In this document: in pieces, positions 1 through 10,601 of the stretch | Layout of the letters: every line of letters starts with the position of its first letter | Position numbering within the stretch: the stretch's first letter is position 1 | NCBI RefSeq assembly: GCF_026745355.1 | Contig: NC_079207.1 | Location: forward strand, 16,062,150-16,126,149 | Direction of reading: 5' to 3' | Source of the DNA: Beta vulgaris subsp. vulgaris | Taxonomy: Eukaryota; Streptophyta; Magnoliopsida; Caryophyllales; Amaranthaceae | Length of the DNA: 64,000 nt | Notes under the pieces: generated by a model | Told to the model about the DNA's origin: nothing | What the model saw: the letters and a program-made list of their open reading frames with translations, nothing else | The model's database searches: none | Translations under genes and position numbers: made by a program

Positions 1-294
1 CTAATAATTCAGCTTTATTTATCTTTTATGCTTGTAATCGATGCATTAAGAGGGCCTCTCGAGCGTAGTGTCTCTTAATGTCTTTTTTCTTACCTTTATT
101 AAAGTGAACAATTCCTATAAGGCTATAACTACATTGTCAACTAACCATTGTCTCCTTTGAGAATTTAAGTGCGAGAAATTATATGTGTATGTGGGATGCG
201 GATTTAGTTTCTAACTCTTAAATTGACACCAAATACTCTAAAGTTGAAGAAGAAATTTCTAATGTTATCCAAACCTCGTCAAAATAAATCAATT
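1..294. other. no gene seen
   Basis: This is AT-rich sequence with no long reading frame and no recognisable repeat boundary. Confidence 0.5.
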
Positions 295-403
295 TTTTAA
301 TTTTTTTATTGTACATGGATTACATGAACTAAAACTCCCTAGGGAGAGCACCACGTGGCACAGTTTCTTGTTTTCGCACGCCTTTTAATATATTTGTATA
401 AAT
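295..403 (-). mobile_element. Helitron 5'-end relic
   Basis: Read on the minus strand, this matches the 5' part of the two Helitrons at 54,576 and 58,272. It shares the block around ATATATTAAAAG, a GTGGYGCTCTCCCTAGGGAG block and the stretch GTAATCCATGTACAAT. The 5' terminal TC has decayed to TT, and no matching 3' hairpin or CTAG end lies upstream. It is therefore a truncated, older copy. Confidence 0.55.
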
Positions 404-702
404 TTTGTAATACTTCACAATCATTTTTTTATTAGATAGAAAAAAAAGTCCCTTTTCATCGTATAAACCATAAACATTTAACATGTTACTCCAAAACACA
501 TATTTCTGATATCCTCGAAAGTGGATTTAATTAGTAAAATATAAAATTTCAAAAACCTTCTCTCACGAACATCCCCAAAACCTAAAAAAAACCCTATCTT
601 TTTGCGCCGCTTCGAGTCGGCTCGTTGGTGGCTGGCTAAACGCACGCCGCTCACCTAGTTGCTGACGAGCCTGCTCCCACCCCCTACCACGGGGTTGAAG
701 TA
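404..702. other. no gene seen
   Basis: This is AT-rich sequence ending in a short GC-richer stretch near 600-690. I see no motif or repeat boundary that I can name. Confidence 0.4.
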
Positions 703-1080
703 TTGGGTAAGATGAGAGGTGGTGATTATTTCAATCATGTTCTGGTTAGATCTTCTAGGTTCGAGATTGCAAGGTTGGATCTTCGGATCCGTTGGTTGGG
801 TGAATTTCTTCAATATAATTCACCCAAAGTTCCAATGATGACCTTTGGAGTCATGACGCCTAAAAAATGCATCCTGTGGAAGGCCCTCCATTTTAATTTA
901 GAGCAACTTATGACCTCCACGCATTTTGAGTTTAGTCATGCGAGACTAAACTCTGGTTACCCTTGCAAAAAGGATCATAAGTCACCAAAGAAGGTGGCTT
1001 CTTGGTTACTTTCATCAATAGAATTCTACAAAGGTGTTCATGTTCAAGGACCTTGGGATTTGGTGGCTAGTAGACTTTGA
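703..1080 (+). other. unrecognised 125-residue reading frame
   Basis: An ATG-to-stop frame of 125 codons encodes a mixed, non-repetitive sequence, unlike the T-rich spurious frames next to it. I recognise no domain, signal peptide or membrane segment. It lies beside transposon relics and has no visible promoter or splice partner. It could be a fragment of a mobile-element protein or a chance frame. The evidence is only its length and composition. Confidence 0.15.
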
Positions 1081-1240
1081 AAGCTACTAGCTGAGTTGCA
1101 GCAATCTACCTTTGAAAATCGTTTTGGTGTCATCTTTTAACATGTTTCCTCTCATACCAGGTCTGCTTCATCAAGACCTTTATCCCTCGTCCTCTTACCA
1201 TCGTTCGAGATTAGGTCTGAATATGCAGGGGGGATTATAG

Positions 1241-1982
1241 CTGGGGCGGGTGGGAGCTTGGCCCCCATAACTGTATAAGATAAAGTTAGTAAATTTCAAT
1301 TTATGTAACAAAATAAACTATGGCACAGTGCCTTGAAGCAAGGTGTAAAAGGAAGTTTGAGCCTTAAAGGTTGCAAGTTCAAACCTTGCATCAACACATT
1401 TGAACTTTTTTGTTTTCCTTTATTTTTTAAATGCTTTTCTTTTTTCTTTTTTTCTTTTCCTTCTTTCTTTTTTACTTCTTTCTTTCTTCTTCTCCTTTAT
1501 ATTTGGCTTATATCATTTTGCCTAATTTAGAAAAATCTTTTCCATTAATTGTACTATACTACTACCTTTTATTCTTCTTCTCTAAAAAACTTTTTTTTTT
1601 ATTTAACTATAATAGTACTTCTTATTTCTTCAAACTCATTCCTAACAATCATAAAATATAAGTTTATCTCTTTTATTTTACTTAAGCAATTTGGTAATTT
1701 ATTGAGTTTTTTTTTTATTGGAGTAATTTATTTAGTTGCTAATGAACTATACCTTCAATTTCTTAAAAAAATACTCAATTTCTTGAATATTTCATAATGG
1801 TCAAACAAATAAATTGAAACAATTTTTTAAAATTGCACCTTTGAGATTTTGATTTATTACATTAGCTACGAGCTCTTTGTAGCCATTAATAATAGTATAT
1901 AAATATTTTGGTGTGTATTAGTGTTTTCATTCATCATTTAAAATTATATACTAAAACTTTTATTTTATCAACTCAGCCCCTG
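1241..1982. mobile_element. degenerate hAT-like element with tRNA-like core
   Basis: The left end reads CTGGGGCGGG and the right end reads CAGCCCCTG, an imperfect terminal inverted repeat of the GGGGCGGA type also seen in the element at 3355. The flanks GATTATAG and TTAAATAG agree at only four of eight bases, so any target duplication has decayed. The interior is a long T-rich tract preceded by a tRNA-like segment. No transposase is present. Confidence 0.35.
1321..1391 (+). repeat. tRNA-like (SINE-like) segment, not a functional tRNA
   Basis: The segment has a box-B-like stem, GCAAGTTCAAACCTTGC (1373-1389), and an upstream box-A-like region at about 1325-1350. No complete cloverleaf can be drawn. 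It lies inside the hAT-like element at 1241-1982, like the tRNA-like part of the element at 3355. Confidence 0.35.
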
Positions 1983-2962
1983 TTAAATAGTTAGTTAAGA
2001 TCCACCACTGTGAATATGTAATAGTTTGTTTTTATTTCGTAGCGTATGTAAGAGCAAATGAAGCTCATCTAATATCATTTTCCTTTGTTTTCTGTTTGAT
2101 TGTATTAGTATTTGGCTCTACCGATTTTAATTAATGCAAGTTTTTTCCATTATCAAAGAAAAAAAAAACGAGAGTGGATTCAAAAAGTAAGAATCCACTC
2201 GTGTTGGAGCCCCTTAATTGTATCATCCCCTGGGAGCTAGTTCATCAAGCTCTTATATGATAATTAGATGACATGACATAGGTGTATATTGCAAGACAAT
2301 TAAGGGGGCAAATAATTCAAGTGATAACTAGATGACATGACATGTCGGTGTATATCTATACTTGGAATCAGAAATATTTGTACAAGTGAGTGACCAATGC
2401 GCTATAATTCTTTCTTTCCAGAGCAGCAAAATTCCAAAGTATTTGGGTTCTAGAATTGGGTGCAAGAACCTGCAGACATGAACAAAGTCGAAACACATGG
2501 AATTTTACATTCATTGCTAGCTAATGTACATCAAAACATCTACAAGAATTTTGAGAAATTATTCATCATGTCCATGCTTGATGCTTTGGCATTTTACATT
2601 CATTGCTGATTTGATGTCTACATCTGACATGTTATCCAAACAAAGATGTCTCTTTTTCCATGCTTCATGTTCATGATTAACTCCCACTCGTTTTTGTTAA
2701 TTACTCAATGATATGGCCATATGTGCACATTAATCATCTTTTACAATTCATAAACTACTCCATTATATAGTTTAATGCCTTTTTCTTCTCCATAAATTGA
2801 TAGTTGATTATAAATATATTTAACTTTATGCGTACTTTCAAAATACTTTGACATTTGAAATTATATATTCATAAATTGTTGACGTTATAAGCTCTTTCGA
2901 GGAAAGTACAATGACTCCAAAATAATAAAAATGAGATCAATCACATAGTATAGTAAAAAGGA
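1983..2962. other. intergenic sequence with short direct repeats
   Basis: No gene is seen. A stretch of about 30 bp built on AGATGACATGACAT followed by GTGTATAT occurs twice (about 2265-2290 and 2325-2350), and TTTACATTCATTGCT also occurs twice. The left end of the Copia element begins directly after. Confidence 0.4.
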
Positions 2963-4277
2963 TATTAGATATTAATCAAGAAAATTCTCCATATAGTAGT
3001 AGAAAGATCATGTAATTATAATATCTTGAGTAATCTAGGAAAATATCCATGAAAATATCTATGTTAGAAAAATCTAGATATCTTTCTAGAATGATGTATA
3101 ATAATGTCTAGCCTAGGGAAAATCCTAGAAAAGTCTTAAGAAAAATCTAGATGTAAAAATCTTAGAAAATGCACAAGTTTTCTTACCACACCTATAAATA
3201 GGTGATGGTGTAAGCCTTGAGGATGTATGAAAAAAAAATCACAAGTTAATGAAAAAGTCTACCATTTCCCACAAACAATCTCTTCCTTTACCATCAAACA
3301 ACAACACTCTTTGATCAAAAACATCTCTTAAGCATAAAAGTTCACTACTACTTCCAGTGGCGGATCTAGGAATTGAACCACGTGGGTTCGGAATAATTTT
3401 AATATTTTTTTTTTATTTTTTTGTTTTTGAATTTTTTATAGCATTGAAGGACGAGGAAAAAAAATAAACTTTCAACAATTGTACTTAGCAAGGCTTTATT
3501 CTTGATTACATCATCACAAAAAAAATATGATAATTAATTTCTTGTAGTAATGAAAGACTATCAATTTTTTAACAAGCTATAGAGTTATAAAAACTACAAA
3601 TCGAGTATTAACTATTAAGACTTTTTTCATTGAATTAACTTATCATGTTATACACTTATATGTATAACAAAATATGAAACTTTAACAACTAGCTAGCACA
3701 AACATGACGTAGACAAAAAAAATAATGTAAATTAACCAAATTCATTAGTTTTTACAATATTTGTACTTGCTGGGCGGGAGAAATTTATAGATAAAAAAAA
3801 AGAGTTTAAAAAATTAAAGGAGCATGAAGAAAAAGGAAAAAAAAAACAAGGATATAATGCAATAAGCCAAGAAGGGGATGAAAAAAAACCAAAGAAATAA
3901 TGCAGTAAGTCTAAAGGGAATAAGTAAGTCTAAAGAGAATAAGGAAGGATCAAAAAAGGGGAAAAAAAAACAAATAATGCAGTAAGCCTAAAGGGAGTAA
4001 GTACTAAGGGAGGATAGAAAAAGAAAAAAAAAACAAAACAAACCACTTTACTGAGATTCGAACCTCAAACCAGGAGAACAAATAAGATTGTACTTCACTA
4101 CCTTTACCGCTGAGCCACCGGGCATTTAAGCGATATAAATTCGCTGTGTTTTATATATATATTATCGTTTTCTTTGCCCAGTTTTCGTGTTTTTGTCCCG
4201 GATCCACGTGGGTTCAGTTGAACCCACTGAACCCACGCTGGATCCGCCCCTGACTACTTCCGCTCAAGTTTCCTACA
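2963..4277 (+). repeat. 5' LTR of the Copia element (split by an insertion)
   Basis: The LTR starts TATTAGATATTAATC and ends CTACA. It matches the 3' LTR at 14409-14837 along its length. A TATA box, TATAAATA, lies at 3193-3200 in the promoter part. The LTR is cut at 3355-4252 by a hAT-like element; without that insert it is about 409 bp. Relative to the 3' copy it lacks about 20 bp before GATGCACAAG. Confidence 0.93.
3355..4252. mobile_element. non-autonomous hAT-like element in the Copia 5' LTR
   Basis: The element is 898 bp with imperfect terminal inverted repeats (CAGTGGCGGATC at the left, CAGGGGCGGATCC at the right when reverse-complemented). It is flanked by an exact 8-bp duplication ACTACTTC (3347-3354 and 4253-4260). 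The undisturbed 3' LTR has a single ACTACTTC at the same place, which proves the insertion. An 8-bp duplication and CAG-type ends are hAT features. The interior is A-rich and has no transposase. Its right part (about 4040-4130) holds a minus-strand tRNA-like segment with box-B-like GGTTCGAATCTC and box-A-like TGGCTCAGCGGTAAAG. Confidence 0.85.
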
Positions 4278-4279
4278 TT

Positions 4280-4293
4280 TGGTATCAAGAGCC
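4280..4293 (+). promoter_or_regulatory. Copia primer-binding site (initiator Met tRNA)
   Basis: TGGTATCAAGAGCC lies two bases after the 5' LTR. It matches the standard plant Copia site TGGTATCAGAGCC apart from one extra A. The site primes minus-strand DNA synthesis in intact elements. Confidence 0.85.
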
Positions 4294-4397
4294 ACTATAA
4301 TCCAAAGCCTTCAATAATTAAACACATTCATCCCTCAACTTCAAACCCCACATATTCAACTTTTTTAAAAAAACAAAATCAAACCACATAAATTAAA

Positions 4398-5195
4398 ATG
4401 ACTTCCTCAAACACATTTAACTACCCCTAGGTAAATTGGATACCCACATTTAAAGGTGAAAAATATCAACAATGGTCTATCTAAATGAAATCCATATTTA
4501 TCTCACAAGATTTATGGGAATTACTGCAAAATGGTTATGAACAACCAAATGATTTGATCCAAGAAGCTACTTGAGATGAAGCACGCCACAAGCAATATAA
4601 ACAAAATCGGATAAGGGATAATTATGCCCTATCCTTGATCTATCGGGGAATAGACGAAACTATTCTCCCTACCATCATGGCTGCTACAACGGACAAGGAG
4701 GCTTGGAGTATCCTGGAGACAAAATATAGGGGGTCCGAGAAGGTAATACTCTTTAAACTCCAATCTTTATGGAGAGACTTTAATAATCTATTAATGACGG
4801 AAAATGAAACAATTCAAGAGTTTTTTAGTCGGGTAACAAATATCATAAATCAAATTCGAACTAATGGAGATAAAATTGAAGATGTCCAAGTAATCCGAAA
4901 AATATTAAGAAGTCTCCCCACAAATTATGATCACATAGTGGCTGTCATAGAGGAGTCTAATAAAGATTTATCTAAATTAAGTTTAACTGAATTAATGGGC
5001 TCCCTTCTAGTACATGAAGATAGAATGCGAAGATTTACAGAGCAGCCACTAGAACAAGCATTTCAAGCTAAAGTAAAATTCTCTAATAATGGAGAAAATA
5101 AAAATAAAAATGGCTACGGTAAAAATTTTCAAAAAGGATGAACATCATATAACCGTGGTCGGGGTAGAGGAAGTTATAAAAATCAAGGAACTCGA
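4398..5195 (+). pseudogene. Copia gag, N-terminal part (broken)
   Basis: An ATG at 4398 opens a frame with the Copia gag pattern: a FKGEKYQQW block, then IFISQDLWELLQNGY, a KEAW...Y block and a long helical gag core (the 168-codon open stretch at 4635-5141). At least three in-frame stops precede the open stretch, one of them in the W position of the FKGEKYQQWS region, and another stop follows it at about 5139. The frame is then cut by the solo LTR at 5201. The gag continues after that insert with its zinc knuckles at 8608. In an intact element this protein would form the capsid-like particle. Confidence 0.88.
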
Positions 5196-5670
5196 GATAA
5201 TGATATGTCACATTTATATATAGTTTTTAGATGCATTTTGATTGCATTTAGAACTCCTTTTAGAGCATTTAGGTGTATAATGGAATGAATTACGTAAGTT
5301 GTGCTCTACTACTCCCCGTTTGCGTGTTTTGATCATTTTCAGGTTACTTTGATGCAAATTGATTATGATTACCTAATATCAAGCCTATTAATCATTGAAG
5401 ATGAAGATATCTTGCACAAGGATCACAATGCATCATTTCGGGACAATTTCGAGTTAGAATGAAGCAAAGAGTTGGTGAAAGAAGTGTCAAAACTGACACT
5501 TGTTCACTATTTTGGCCATAACTTTTGATATACAATTGATAATTAAGAAATTCCAGTTGGATTGGAAACTAGACTTCAAGGGCTTTCCAATGATAGGTCA
5601 TACATCCCAATATGACATCTGGTTTGAGAGATACAGCCTTCACAAGTTGATGCAAAATCACTGTTTCTCC

Positions 5671-5866
5671 GCCCGGTCGACCGGGCGGTTTTACCCGACC
5701 GGGCGAAATTAATTTTTCACCAAAATGCAAGGAATGTTAGCCCGGTCAACCGGGCGAGAAAAGATCCAAAATCGCTTGCGCGCCCGACCGGGCGGGTTCG
5801 CCCGGTAGACCGGGCGGATTTGCTTTTTTGCCGTAGAAGTTGAATGACCGTCGCCCGACCGGGCGG
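5671..5866. repeat. alternating GC-rich palindromes in the solo LTR
   Basis: Six GC-only palindromes lie in 196 bp of otherwise AT-rich LTR. Three are long (GCCCGGTNNACCGGGC at about 5671, 5740 and 5800) and three are short (GCCCGACCGGGC-type at about 5693, 5783 and 5852). They alternate strictly long, short, long, short, long, short, with spacers of about 10-40 bp. They sit just upstream of the LTR TATA box, where promoter control elements would be. Confidence 0.85.
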
Positions 5867-6356
5867 TTTCTCGGGACGCGTTTTTTCGGGTTTTTTAGCC
5901 GGTTTTGTAAGAAGTATAAATAGGTTTTTTTATATTTCCGAAAGGACCATCTCATTTTCTACGTTTTTAGGGCCAAACACTTAGTTTATTCTCTGATCTC
6001 TACTTTTGTTGAACTTTTACATTGGAAGATTATAAAGATCGTCGATTTCCTTTTTCATTGTTCATCAATCATTCGGTATTCTTCTTTACTTTCTTTAATT
6101 TAATGAATTCTTTTACTTTGATCATGTTTATTGAATTCTTTATTATAATGAGTGAGTAGTCTATTTCTAGGGTTTAGAGAGGGAAGCCATGTTTATACCT
6201 TTTTTATTGTGGTTTGATGTTCTTCAATAATTGGGTTGAATTAGAATAATTCCTGTTGATTTGTTATACTTGTTTAATTCATGTAATTGCGCAATATCAT
6301 GAGTTATGTTTAGCTAATAAGAATTAGAATCGAAAGATCGTATTCATTAGAGGCTT

Positions 6357-8207
6357 CACTAGTAGAAAAACGACGATTTGCGTCCCCTGATTTGCGTCGC
6401 ACTGAAACGGAAATGACGCAAAAACCTATTTGCGTCGCACATGAAGTAGAGTGCGACGCACATCATGTGTAAACGAGCACCAGGATAAGCTATCTGCGTC
6501 GCATCGACCAAAGGTGCGTTGCAAAAGCTTAATGTGCGTCGGACCACGTGGCCAATACGACGCAAATGATTTTCACTATCTGCGTCGCATCGTAGTTGTG
6601 TGCGTTGCAAAAGACCAAATTGCGTCGGACCTCATGGCCCATCCGACGCAGATTTGCGGCCCATCCAAATATTTAACCTAACTACTCACCGCGCCTCACT
6701 CCTCAAACCCTAAAACTCCTAAAACTCCCCTCTCTCTGCGCCTCTCTCCTCAAACCCTAAAACTCCTAAAACTCTCGTGCCTCTCTCCTCACACGTTTCC
6801 CAGCCGCATCTCTCAAACACACTCTCTCTCCAAGGGTTCAGTTTCCCCCCTCTCTTATAAACACAAGTAGTAGATTACATAATCATATTCATTTGGTGTG
6901 ATACTGTAAAAAGCACGCTAAAAAATTGGCGATACTGTAGATGAAGTATAATCAACCATTATTTGTGTTCCTAAAAAGCATTACTTATTGTGGATTTCGA
7001 AGGCTCTTTTTATAATTGTATGTTATTCATCCAACTAAGAAGGGTTCGATTTCCGTTTTGATTCTCAGCCGCTCTTAGCACAATAACATTCTCAGCCGCA
7101 TCACTCAAGCATCTTTTTCGTTTTGATTTCATTCTCAGCACGATTTTCGTGCTTAGATTTCTCTGCGTCTTCATTCTGGTTTTTTTAAGATTTCGTTTTA
7201 TTAGATTTCGTGCTTAGATCATTCTCTGCTTAGATTTCGTTTTGGCGATTTGAAGAACGCGATTTGAAGAACGAGATTTGAAGAAAGAGATTGAAGAACG
7301 AGATTTGAAGAAGAACAAGGTTTTTGGCGATTTGTATTTTTTTTAAAAATATATTTAGTGAAATTTGTGTCGGTTAGATCTTGTTTTTTTAAGGTTTAAT
7401 TTTTTAATTTCGTTTTTTTATGTTAGATCTGAATTTTCCATTTTTGATATTTGTTAGATTTTTTTCGTTTCATTTGTTAGATTTTTTTCGTTTCTTAATC
7501 GACGCAAGACAATTGTACCCTTGTTAGATCTCGTATTTTTTGTTGTATCTTGTTTATTGTATTTTATTTGTTTTTACTATATTTTGTGTTAGATCTGATT
7601 TTTTTTGTTGAATTTTTGTCATTTCGTTTTGGGTTTTTTAAGGAGAATATTCTCTCAATATTCTACTGTTCGAGAATCGATTTCAGTTGCAGTATATTTT
7701 GTGTTAGATCTGATTTTTTTTGTTGAATTTTTGTCATTTCGTTTCTGGGTTTTTTAAGGAGATATTCTCTCAATCTTCTACTGTTCTTTGTTTGTTTCAT
7801 GTATTAAGATAGGGAGGATGTGAAATTAGCTCACAATCTTGCCATAAGAGCAAAGCTAACCTCATTTTTTTTCCCCTTTGTAAAAAAAAAAAAAAATTTT
7901 TTTTTTATTTAAATATTAATTTGCGTCGCACATAGTCCGAGGTGCGACGCAAATCACTAATGTGCGTCGCACCTTAGGCTATGTGCGACGCACATTACCC
8001 TCTGCATTACTCTGTAATTGGGCTGGGATAGCCATCTGCGTCGCACCGTATACGAGTGCGACGCAAATAGCTAAACCATTTGCGTCGTTTCCGCATACGA
8101 CGCAGATCGTTTCTGAGTCATTTGCGTCGAGGGATTTGGCGTCGCACCAGAGTCCGACGCAAATAGACGCCTCACATCCGACGCAAATTGCCTTTTCTGT
8201 ACTAGTG
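6357..8207. mobile_element. non-autonomous CACTA (En/Spm) element
   Basis: The element is 1,851 bp, starts CACTAGTAGAAAA and ends TTTTCTGTACTAGTG, and is flanked by the 3-bp duplication CTT (6354-6356 and 8208-8210). Subterminal regions of about 300 bp on each side hold many copies of TTTGCGTCGCAC in both orientations, the expected transposase-binding arrays of CACTA elements. The interior has no transposase. It holds a pyrimidine-rich stretch with two copies of CAAACCCTAAAACTCCTAAA (about 6700-6775), which looks like captured 5' untranslated sequence, and a direct duplication of about 90 bp (about 7575-7670 and 7690-7785). Confidence 0.9.
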
Positions 8208-8607
8208 CTTGTTACAATAGGTAGATTTGATTATGTTGAGCGACCGTACTGCCATATGTTAATCTAGGAGTTGTTAATGCCTGACCAAGGATTAACAAAA
8301 TACTTCATTTATTCGAACCTCAATCCAAGTGTTGTTGAACTATATTATATTGATTAAACTGGTATAAGCATGGTGGACCGATCGATTGCCCTGGGCTTTT
8401 AATTATTTGATAAATAATTCCCATTTTTCTGCGTTCTAGTTTAGTCTAGTTTAGTTATTAATTACTCAATCATTTCCTCTCTGGAAGTAGTTAGATAATT
8501 GAACATAAATCTGTAGAACTCCTCTCCCTGTGGATCGACCCGTATTTGCCAGTTTTTGCTAAACAGACACCGTGCACTTGCGGTATATTTTAAAACACAT
8601 CAGATAA

Positions 8608-9170
8608 TAATCAATCTGGCTCCTATTGCAATTTATGTAAGAAAAATGGTCATAATACACAAGATTGCCGGTATAAGTGTAAAAAAATGCAAAAAACACA
8701 CTCATTTTGAAAAAGATTGTTGGTTTCGGCAAAAAGAAGAGGCTAATTTTACGAAAAATAAGGAGCCTAGAGATCAATTATTTTATACGTGTTTAAATGC
8801 TCACCAAGAGTCAAATGATATATGGTATATCGATAGTGGTTGTTCTAACCACATGACTGGCAACAAAAATTCATTTGTCAGTCTAGATGAAAACATAAAA
8901 ACACAAATTACTCTTGGTGATGGAAGCAACCAAGAAGTTGCTGGAAAGGGGACAATTGCCGTTAGAGCGAGAAACGGCTCCTCTAAATTTATTCACGAAG
9001 TTTTCTATGTCCTCGGGCTTGCACAAAATTAATTAAGTGTAGGCCAACTAATTCAAAGAGGCTATATGGTGAAAATTTGATGCTAATAAATGTCTCGTAT
9101 TTGATAAGAGAAAAGGGCAATTAATTACTATTACTCAAATGGCTCCTAATAAAATATTTCCATTAAGAAT
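8608..9170 (+). pseudogene. Copia gag zinc knuckles and protease (broken)
   Basis: The frame resumes after the solo LTR. It encodes two CCHC zinc knuckles, CNLCKKNGHNTQDC and CKKCKKHTHFEKDC, the second reached through a frameshift at the A-run near 8690. The aspartic protease follows with its WYIDSGCSNHMTG active-site block (from about 8823) and a GDGS block. A stop at about 9030 and another at about 9077 break the following linker. In an intact element the knuckles bind RNA and the protease matures the polyprotein. Confidence 0.87.
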
Positions 9171-10596
9171 GCAATTGGAGAATAATGTTGCCCTAAGTTC
9201 TATGGTGGATGAGTCCACATTGTGGCATTTGTAACAGTTTAAAATTTTTAAAACAAAAAGAAATGGTGACTGGGCTTCCACCTATATCTAATGAAAGAAA
9301 AATATGTGAGGGTTGTAAATATGGCAAAATGCATAGATTGCCTTTCCCTACTTCATCCGGGAGGGCCAGAGCTCCATTAGAGCTTGTTCATGCAGATATA
9401 TGGGGCCCTACCAGAAATCCATCTCTTGGCAGAAAAAGTTATTTTGTCGATGATTTTATTCGCATGATGTGAATTTATATCTTGGAGCAAAAATCAGAAG
9501 CATTTTCCCACTTCAAAATTTAAAGCCCTCACGGAAAAACAAAGTGGACATTCAATAAAAATTCTTAGAATAGATCGTGGGGGAGAATTTACAAGTAAAG
9601 AATTTAATAGTTTCTGTAAGGAGCATGGGATCAAAATAGAATTAACTGTCAGACGCACACCTCAGCAAAATGGTGTTGGGGAGAGAAAAAATCGGACCAT
9701 TGCTAAGATGGCCCGAAGTATGATGCACGGCAAAACTTGCCCAAATGTTTTTGGGCCGAAGCCGTACATACGACTATCTACATTCTCAATCGATCTCCCA
9801 TGAAGGCCGTCATGGGTATGACACCCTATGAATCTTGGCATAAGAGAAAGCCAAGTGTCGAGCACCTAAAAGTTTTCGGGTGCATCGCATATGCCCACAT
9901 CCCGAAAGAAAATCGGGAAAAACTCGATGGAAAAGGAGAAAAATGTATCTTCATTGGATACAGTGATGAATCTAAAGGATATCGTCTCTATCAACCCGAA
10001 TCTAAAGGATATCGTCTCTATCAACCCGAATCTAAAGGATATCGTCTCTATCAACCCGAATCTAGGAAGCTAGTAATCTCAAGAGATGTCATATTCGATG
10101 AAGGAGCTCAATGGACGTGGATGGAGAATGAATCTCAGCCACGTGAAGGAGATTTTCTTCCACCAAGCCCAAGTGAAGATGAAGGCCCAAATCATCCAGC
10201 AACATAGTCATCCTCCAGTCCATCATCACCGAGATCTCCAACAACATCCTCGAGATCGATGAGTCCAACATCAAGATCGAGCTCTCAAAGCTCAGCTCAA
10301 GTTGTGCGACGTTCACAAAGAGATCGGCGACCACCAAGCTACTTGGAGGATTTCCAGTGCAATCAAGCTATCATGGCTCTCTTCGCTAGCGAACCACAAA
10401 GCTTTCAAGAAGCATCACGAGAAGAGAAATGGATTGAGGCCATGAATGAAGAAATCAAGATGATCGAGAAAAACAAGACATGGGAGCTTGTTGAGAAACC
10501 TGAAGACAAAGAAGTCATCGATCTCAAATGGGTCTACAAGGTCAAGTATAACGAAGACGGCTCCATCCAGAAATACAAGGTCGTCTCGTCGCAAAA
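9171..10596 (+). pseudogene. Copia integrase and start of reverse transcriptase (broken)
   Basis: The GAG-pre-integrase / HHCC zinc region reads C-E-G-C-K-Y-G-K-M-H-R (9209-9472). The integrase catalytic core follows, with the HADIWGP block near 9390, the D-R-G-G-E-F block near 9570 and the TPQQNG-x-x-E-R block near 9660. The C-terminal chromodomain-like part (KVFGCIAY) follows, then the start of RT (WxEAMxEE, LKWVYKVK). Stops and frameshifts occur near 9470, 9510 and 9740. A one-base deletion lies just before the insertion point of the second solo LTR. A 30-bp triplication lies inside (9968-10,057). Confidence 0.88.
9968..10057 (+). repeat. 30-bp in-frame tandem triplication in Copia pol
   Basis: Three identical 30-bp units (GAATCTAAAGGATATCG then TCTCTATCAACCC) lie head to tail, followed by the first six bases of a fourth. 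Each encodes ten residues (SKGYRLYQPE). Other Copia elements have one such block (KGYRLY) after the integrase core, so this is a recent local expansion that keeps the frame. Confidence 0.95.
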
Positions 10597-10601
10597 GGTT
10601 A

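Larger units (their letters stand above)
5201..8602. mobile_element. solo LTR (Ty3/Gypsy-like) inserted in Copia gag
   Basis: The unit starts TGATATGTC and ends ACACATCA, and is flanked by an exact 5-bp duplication GATAA (5196-5200 and 8603-8607). There is no coding region, primer-binding site or second LTR, so it is a solo LTR left by recombination between two LTRs. A TATA box, TATAAATA, is at 5915-5922. The end region with 'CCCTGTGGATCGACCC' and 'CACCGTGCACTTGCGG' resembles long LTRs of plant Gypsy elements; the lineage is inferred. It contains a CACTA element (6357-8207); without this the LTR is about 1.55 kb. Confidence 0.82.

Noticed and set aside
1333..1797. Phenylalanine/leucine-rich frames that look like membrane proteins
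   Set aside because: They come from T-rich tracts in an old transposon; overlapping frames all look alike.
5201..8602. A complete short retrotransposon (TRIM) instead of a solo LTR
   Set aside because: There is no repeated terminal block, no primer-binding site and no polypurine tract inside; the single TG...CA unit with a 5-bp duplication fits a solo LTR better.
9866..10054. Possible CRISPR-like short regular repeat
   Set aside because: The 30-bp units are directly adjacent without spacers and lie in frame in Copia pol; this is a eukaryotic nuclear sequence.
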